Positions 59,508-64,000 of a stretch of DNA of 64,000 bases are shown piece by piece. Below the pieces are notes generated by a model that searched no databases, was not told where the DNA came from, and saw nothing but the letters and a program-made list of their open reading frames with translations. A program made the translations under genes and the position numbers. The first letter of the stretch is position 1. Every line of letters starts with the position of its first letter. Where the stretch lies: positions 5,198,501 through 5,262,500 of the forward strand of contig NZ_CP104067.1 in the NCBI RefSeq assembly GCF_026651875.1. Reading direction: 5' to 3'. Source of the stretch: Alicyclobacillus fastidiosus (GTDB lineage: Bacteria > Bacillota > Bacilli > Alicyclobacillales > Alicyclobacillaceae).

Positions 59508-60227
59508 TCAGGAACGTACCGGCGGCAGTCCTTTCACAAAGCGCAATACTTCCTCAAGAGTACCTTGATGCTCGAAGTGGAACGTGCCCAGTTCACGGTC
59601 AATCAAGTTGTCCGTTACGAGATACGTGCGAATCCCTACGTGTCCAGCCGCCCCGTCCTCTTGTACGTCGTTTCCAATCATCATGCACTCATTCGGAGCC
59701 AGGTCCAAGGCATCCAAGATCTCCAGAAAGTACTTCGGATTGGGCTTGCAAAAATGGCTGTTTTCCATCGTCGTCACGAGCCTGAACCAGGATTCATCAA
59801 GCCCTGCCCAGCGCATTCTCGACTGTGTTGCGACCTCCGGAAAGATGGGATTCGTCGCCAGCACCAACTGGTACCCTTTGTCGTACGCAGTTCGACATAT
59901 TTCCCGCGCAATGTTCGTCGGGGATGTCAAATCCTGCAGTTCCTGAAACGAGGAAGCGTAAAACGCCTCGAAAATTGGCCAAATCTGCGCTTCCTTCTCG
60001 GACTCGTTGTCGAAAAGCGCCCGACGAAACTTGTCCAGGTTCGTCAGGTGCACAACTTCGTTCTCCACAACGCGCCGCATTGCACCTAAGATCCACGGCG
60101 CCACTTCGTGCGGGTGAACGTGGTCTCGCAAGTGCGGCACCAGGCGTTCGAAGTATCCTCTCATGAACGAATCCAATTCGAACGGTAAGAGCGTGCCGTC
60201 GAGATCGAACAGGAGTGTCGTGAGCAT
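59508..60227 (-). CDS. HAD-superfamily hydrolase
   Basis: A 239-residue HAD phosphatase with motif I DLDGT (Asp8, Asp10), motif II ATNP, a Lys region (CKPNPKYF) and motif III/IV GNDVQEDG. A helical cap (about 15-90) suggests subfamily I phosphoglycolate-phosphatase-like enzymes. ATG 60227 lies 4 bases after the trmL stop, so the pair is co-transcribed; a longer frame to 60272 overlaps trmL. Substrate unknown. Confidence 0.88.
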   Translation of the reverse strand: MLTTLLFDLDGTLLPFELDSFMRGYFERLVPHLRDHVHPHEVAPWILGAMRRVVENEVVHLTNLDKFRRALFDNESEKEAQIWPIFEAFYASSFQELQDLTSPTNIAREICRTAYDKGYQLVLATNPIFPEVATQSRMRWAGLDESWFRLVTTMENSHFCKPNPKYFLEILDALDLAPNECMMIGNDVQEDGAAGHVGIRTYLVTDNLIDRELGTFHFEHQGTLEEVLRFVKGLPPVRS

Positions 60228-60231
60228 ATGT

Positions 60232-60696
60232 CTACACCATTCCTGGGAAGCCATTCTGACGCAACGCTTCAAATGCGACGATCGCGACCGCGTTCGACAG
60301 GTTCAAGCTCCTCGCCTTTGCGTCGTTCCGCATTGGAATGCGAATGACGTCGTCACGGTGAGCATCCAGCACATACCTTGGCAATCCAGCTGTCTCCTTG
60401 CCGAAAACGAGGAAGTCATTCATGCCAAACTGAACGTCGGTATACCACTGTCCGCCTTTTGTAGACGCGTAGTAAAACCGCCCTTCGGGATGAGTGTCCC
60501 AAAGTTCTTGTAAAGAGTCGTAGTAGGTGAGATCGAGCAAGGACCAATAATCGAGACCGGCACGCTTCAATTGTCGGTCGTCGGTTGAGAACCCGAGCGG
60601 TCGAACCAGGTGCAGCGAACTGCCTGTCACTGCGCACGTTCGGGAAATATTCCCCGTGTTCGCCGGGATCTCGGGTTCTACAAGTACGATGTTCAT
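60232..60696 (-). CDS. trmL: tRNA (cytidine/uridine(34)-2'-O)-methyltransferase
   Basis: A 154-residue SPOUT-fold methylase. The family blocks PEIPANTGNISRTC, the SAM-binding knot regions LVFGKETAGLP and IRIPM, and LNLSNAVAIVAFEALRQ are all in place. It methylates the ribose at wobble position 34 of tRNA-Leu isoacceptors. It is the first gene of a unit with the HAD hydrolase. Confidence 0.92.
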   Translation of the reverse strand: MNIVLVEPEIPANTGNISRTCAVTGSSLHLVRPLGFSTDDRQLKRAGLDYWSLLDLTYYDSLQELWDTHPEGRFYYASTKGGQWYTDVQFGMNDFLVFGKETAGLPRYVLDAHRDDVIRIPMRNDAKARSLNLSNAVAIVAFEALRQNGFPGMV

Positions 60697-60784
60697 GTAG
60701 ATACCTCCACCATTCTAATGCCATGAACAGTTTAGCACGTTCGTCGACGCAACAGAATGCTGATGGAGGTTCCGGCCGCCCTGT

Positions 60785-61741
60785 TTACGACGGCTGATCA
60801 GGCAGGTGAACGAACGCATACTTTGTGCGCTCTGTCCACGCTCGACTGTCATAGTACGTATACGGCCGATGGTAACTCGGGTCCGTATGTGCATTGACCA
60901 GCGGATTCCCCGAGTCATCAAAATCAGTCACAATGGTACTGTGATGGTACGTGCCGGATCCATTCCAATCGTAGAACACGAGGTCCCCCATCTTTAATTC
61001 CGATGGCGTGGACACCAGTTTTGCACCCACCTTCCTGCGCAGGTAGCGGTATAGCGCGTTGGAGGTAGCCCAGCTGTAACTCCACGATCCCTTCCTGTTT
61101 TGTACCCACCACCCGCTATCCCGCTTGCCGATGCCGGTCATCGGCAGCCCGCCAGCATGGAGACACTGTGAAATAAAATTGGTACAATCGTCCGCGATCC
61201 TAGGATAACGTGGGTTGAAATCGTCCCACCACACATCGGCGTAACGTGTGGCACGAACGCGATCATAGATCGCTTTACGCTGTGGATTCTGCGGTGTGCG
61301 CAGCGACTCTTCTATCCGAGGACCGACGTCCTCGTGCAAGAACGACTTGCCGTCGCTTGTCTCTTCCGCCTTCTGCAGGCGCCAAGATGTGTCGACATAC
61401 CTCCACACCTGTCGGTGGACAATCGTCCGACATTCCACAGAAGGCGTGCGCGCATCCGTATACGCCCAGCAGATTTTCTCTACCGCGGTGACGTGTACCG
61501 TTTCCTTATCCTCTGCCACCTGCATGTCGACGATGTCGATATTGGTGTGTGCCCGACCCAATCGCTTGCCTTGGGCGAGATACGCCTGGCGTTTTCGTTC
61601 CGCCTGATGAACCGCCCTTGTCAACCATTTCGGACGGGTTCCATCTGGGATTACCCCCAAAAATAGGGACTCATTTTTTCTCAGCCAGTTTTGCGTGCGT
61701 GCGTCAAAATATTGACGAACCGCTTCAATACATGATTTCAC
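60785..61741 (-). CDS. Amidase-domain protein (putative amidase fold, NlpC-like Cys)
   Basis: A 318-residue protein with an N-terminal ~150-residue region without recognised motifs and a C-terminal amidase_6-like domain: ADDCTNFISQCLHAGG with the putative nucleophile Cys, GDLVFYDWNG, THH-like YHHSTIV, and NAHTDPSYHRPY. Proteins of this type occur in sporulating Firmicutes with a presumed cell-wall or peptide amidase role; there is no signal peptide. GTG 61741 has gaggtg 7 bases upstream; the frame opens to 61756. Confidence 0.75.
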   Translation of the reverse strand: MKSCIEAVRQYFDARTQNWLRKNESLFLGVIPDGTRPKWLTRAVHQAERKRQAYLAQGKRLGRAHTNIDIVDMQVAEDKETVHVTAVEKICWAYTDARTPSVECRTIVHRQVWRYVDTSWRLQKAEETSDGKSFLHEDVGPRIEESLRTPQNPQRKAIYDRVRATRYADVWWDDFNPRYPRIADDCTNFISQCLHAGGLPMTGIGKRDSGWWVQNRKGSWSYSWATSNALYRYLRRKVGAKLVSTPSELKMGDLVFYDWNGSGTYHHSTIVTDFDDSGNPLVNAHTDPSYHRPYTYYDSRAWTERTKYAFVHLPDQPS

Positions 61742-61893
61742 CGCACCACACCTCACAGTTTAATGCTGTATTCTATGACAAACGCCGTGACTTGTGCATC
61801 ATCTCCGGGGTGACTCATGAAACCCGGAATGAATTATGCTATACTACTCCGTGGAGCGCTGTTCTGTATGATGAGACAGAGGGGGAGCCATCC

Positions 61894-62652
61894 TTGGCGG
61901 ACAATATCACCACATCGACGACAGTCCGCGCGGTCGAAAGAGCGCTAGACATCCTACTCTATTTTGCAAAATCCCCGCGTGAATTGAGCTTGAGTGAAAT
62001 TGCGCGCGAGGTTGGGCTACACAAGAGTACGGCACATCGCCTGCTGCTGTCGCTACAGACAAAGGGGTTTGTTCGCAAACAGCCGGGATCGGACAAATAC
62101 ATATTGGGCTGGAGTGTGCTCGAACTCCTCGGGAATGTGTACCTGTCAGACGAGTTGACGACATTGGCGCTGCCTGAAATGGCAAAGTTGCGGGATGTCA
62201 CCGGCGAGACCGTGAGCCTCTACATTCGGTCAGGTATCGAACGAATTCGAGTTCAAGCCGTCGAGAGCAACGAACCGATTCGCAACGTGGTCGCCATCGG
62301 AAAGAAATATCCGCTGTACATTGGCGCGTCCGGGAAAGTCCTGTTGGCATTTGCGGACGAAGCGGTGGTTGAAGAGGTTTTCTTGCGGGAACAAATCCCT
62401 CTCGACTTCGCGCGTGAGGATTTGTTGCGCCAATTGGACAAAATACGCATAGATGGTTATGCCGTTAGCATCCAGGAACGGGATAATGGCGCTGCGGCCA
62501 TTGCCGCTCCTGTGTTTGGCCGCAATCGTGAATGCATCGCTGCGTTATCCATTTCCGGACCTGTTTCTCGATTTACAGTCGATAAGATGAATCAATTTGT
62601 CGACGCCCTGTGTGCATCGGCGGCCTGGCTCGCAAAGAGGCTCTCCCACTAA
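61894..62652 (+). CDS. IclR-family transcriptional regulator
   Basis: A 252-residue regulator with an N-terminal winged helix (LSLSEIAREVGLHKSTAHRLLLSL, about 28-51) and a C-terminal effector-binding domain (about 80-250, with the ASGKVLLAF and ERDNGAAAIAAPVF blocks). IclR proteins control catabolic genes in response to a small acid. TTG 61894 is preferred, with gggggag 7 bases upstream; the frame extends to 61549 over the neighbour. It precedes an ICDH-like gene that could be its target. Confidence 0.88.
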   Translation: MADNITTSTTVRAVERALDILLYFAKSPRELSLSEIAREVGLHKSTAHRLLLSLQTKGFVRKQPGSDKYILGWSVLELLGNVYLSDELTTLALPEMAKLRDVTGETVSLYIRSGIERIRVQAVESNEPIRNVVAIGKKYPLYIGASGKVLLAFADEAVVEEVFLREQIPLDFAREDLLRQLDKIRIDGYAVSIQERDNGAAAIAAPVFGRNRECIAALSISGPVSRFTVDKMNQFVDALCASAAWLAKRLSH

Positions 62653-62731
62653 GTGTTTGTGCGAATCCACCCGTTCTGCATTCGAATTCCACATACACCA
62701 GCGCAAAAGTGAAGAAGTTGAGGTGAAAGGC

Positions 62732-63817
62732 ATGTCTAAACCAACCATCGTCGTGATGGAAGGCGACCAAACGGGTCAGGAGTTACTCGAGCAGGCCTTG
62801 CGCGTGCTCTCCCCAGACGTGACCGGCTATGACGTCGCGTTTCAACGTTTTGACCTGAGCCTGGAAAACCGGCGCAAGACGAACAACCAAGTGGTTCATG
62901 AAGCCGCCGCTGCCATGCGGGAAAGTGGCTTAGGACTCAAAGCGGCCACTATCACACCGGAGACAAAAGGCGACGTCGGGAGTCCGAACGCGATTTTGAG
63001 AAAAGAGATCAACGGTACGGTGATTGTGCGTACCGGCCGCCGCATCCCTGGAATCGCGCCCCCGGTTGGCGTATACTCTCCAATCTCCGTCGTTCGCATG
63101 GCCGTGGACGATGCCTATGGGGCTAAAGAATGGCGGGAGGAGACCGAGGACGGCGAATACGCGTTCCGCACGGAAAAAATCTCGCGTGCCGTTTGTAAGG
63201 GCGTGGCCAAATACGCGTTCCAGCACGCAAAGCGCTTGAACGCCAAAGTGTTTGGTGGTCCAAAATTCACCGTGAGCCCGATTTACGAGGGTATGTTCAA
63301 GGAAGAGCTGGATGCTGCGGCAAAGCAGTACTCTGACGTGCAATACGACCCTCAGCTCATCGACGCGACCTACGCCTTGTTGCTCGTTAAAGCAGGTGAG
63401 CCGCTCGTGATCCCGGCCCTCAACCGCGACGGGGATTGTCTGTCGGACTTGGTCCTTCAGATGTTCGGCTCCATCGCCGGATCGGAATCGATGTTGTTGG
63501 CACTCGACGACGACTTCCGCCCGAACGTCATCATGGCGGAAGCCCCGCACGGTACGGCGCCAAGTCTGTTCGGAAAGAACATCGCCAACCCGATGGCCAT
63601 GATTTTGGCTGGCGCGGCACTGCTTGGCTATCAAGATGACAAGCAAGCGCAATCCGTCTCCCGCGCCATCTACGAGAGTACGCTCGAGGCGATTATGGAA
63701 GGCACGCGCACGTCAGACCTAGGTGGCAGTTCGACGACTACCGAGTTCACCGATGAAGTGATTCGCCGCATTCGGACGAAACTTGAAGTCTGGAGCACAT
63801 TTGGCGACGGAATGTAA
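62732..63817 (+). CDS. Isocitrate/isopropylmalate dehydrogenase-family enzyme
   Basis: A 361-residue beta-decarboxylating dehydrogenase. Metal and substrate motifs (VVMEGDQTG, a helix with Ser/Arg near IRTGRRIPG, and NRDGDCLSDLVLQMFGSIAGSES) and the cofactor loop EAPHGTAPSLFGKNIANP are seen. The cofactor loop with Asn-Ile-Ala-Asn-Pro and absence of Lys/Tyr pair suggests NAD use. It could act on isocitrate, isopropylmalate, tartrate or a homolog; leuB would normally sit in a leu operon, absent here. ATG 62732 has aggtgaaagg upstream. The IclR neighbour suggests catabolic control. Confidence 0.82.
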   Translation: MSKPTIVVMEGDQTGQELLEQALRVLSPDVTGYDVAFQRFDLSLENRRKTNNQVVHEAAAAMRESGLGLKAATITPETKGDVGSPNAILRKEINGTVIVRTGRRIPGIAPPVGVYSPISVVRMAVDDAYGAKEWREETEDGEYAFRTEKISRAVCKGVAKYAFQHAKRLNAKVFGGPKFTVSPIYEGMFKEELDAAAKQYSDVQYDPQLIDATYALLLVKAGEPLVIPALNRDGDCLSDLVLQMFGSIAGSESMLLALDDDFRPNVIMAEAPHGTAPSLFGKNIANPMAMILAGAALLGYQDDKQAQSVSRAIYESTLEAIMEGTRTSDLGGSSTTTEFTDEVIRRIRTKLEVWSTFGDGM

Positions 63818-63836
63818 TGGTGAAAACAGTGCAGCA

Positions 63837-63884
63837 AGCCCGAGAGACAAGTCGAATGCGACCTTGTTCTCCGGGCTCTTTTTG
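63837..63884 (+). terminator. Terminator after the dehydrogenase gene
   Basis: Outer stem agcccg/cgggct with extended inner pairing (gacaaggtcg-like), followed by ctttttg. It lies 20 bases after the stop codon. Confidence 0.8.
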
Positions 63885-63977
63885 TTGGCTTGATGGCCGT
63901 TTGCGGGCACCTGCCCAGCCGATCTACTGCGCCGCGGAATAGGCTGATGTCATCTAATCCTTCGTTAGGTGATGGTG

Positions 63978-64000
63978 ATGACAAAACGACAAAAGATGCC
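63978..64000 (+). CDS. Possible start of a truncated gene at the window end
   Basis: An ATG at 63978 (MTKRQKM...) follows taggtgatgg, a plausible ribosome-binding site. Only seven codons are in the window, so identity cannot be judged. Confidence 0.3.

Noticed and set aside
1..64000. CRISPR arrays, tRNA or rRNA genes, and prophage modules.
   Set aside because: No regularly spaced direct repeats, cloverleaf-like segments, rRNA-like sequence or phage structural genes were seen.

Overview
The window looks like chromosomal DNA of a spore-forming, aerobic Firmicute, most likely Alicyclobacillus or a close relative (inference). The grounds are an aa3-600-type menaquinol oxidase operon with heme A synthase, the PrkA-YhbH-SpoVR sporulation trio, a Gram-positive pdhABCD operon, a DacF-type carboxypeptidase, L,D-transpeptidases, GTG/TTG starts with strong AGGAGG-like sites, and a GC-rich backbone.

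Layout. 1-1.8 kb: the 3' part of a DUF4855 protein gene. 2.06-8.6 kb: an AT-rich island of mgtC, a glycerophosphodiesterase gene and a ugpBAE-like ABC importer without its ATPase, littered with at least four decayed IS6-family (IS240/IS26-like) remnants that the plain gene list does not show. 9-21.5 kb: YidH-like DUF202 protein, two L,D-transpeptidases, a P450, a GGDEF protein, a CtaM-like DUF420 protein, an SDR + Fe-alcohol dehydrogenase pair, a sugar epimerase, an aldo/keto reductase, and a membrane-anchored NAGPA-domain/companion pair. 21.8-27.7 kb: O-methyltransferase, a heterodimeric BmrCD-like multidrug ABC exporter preceded by a possible regulatory leader peptide, and DacF.

27.9-32.8 kb: qoxABCD-ctaA on the minus strand, with a recognisable promoter and an upstream cluster of TGTGA(A/G) boxes. 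33-44.6 kb: a possible uracil-DNA-glycosylase-like protein, P-loop kinase-like protein, phosphoesterase, two MFS exporters (one divergent from a MarR gene across a palindromic operator), a CPA1 antiporter, RNase Z, an unusual EPSP synthase next to a Dam methylase, and a nitroreductase. 45-47.2 kb: a NiaR-type repressor and an NCS1 permease whose -10 overlaps a NiaR-like operator, suggesting a niacin-linked transporter. 47.3-51.8 kb: prkA-yhbH-spoVR. 52-54.2 kb: Bcr/CflA exporter and esterase. 54.6-59.4 kb: pdhABCD. 59.5-64 kb: trmL with a HAD phosphatase, an amidase-domain protein, an IclR regulator and an isocitrate/isopropylmalate dehydrogenase-family enzyme.

No rRNA, tRNA, CRISPR array or intact prophage was seen. 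The best leads are the IS6-scarred island (including an IS6 5' end lying about 15 bases upstream of the mgtC start), the BmrB-like leader ORF, the NiaR-linked NCS1 transporter, the ResD-like box array at qox, and a possible pseudoknot before niaR.
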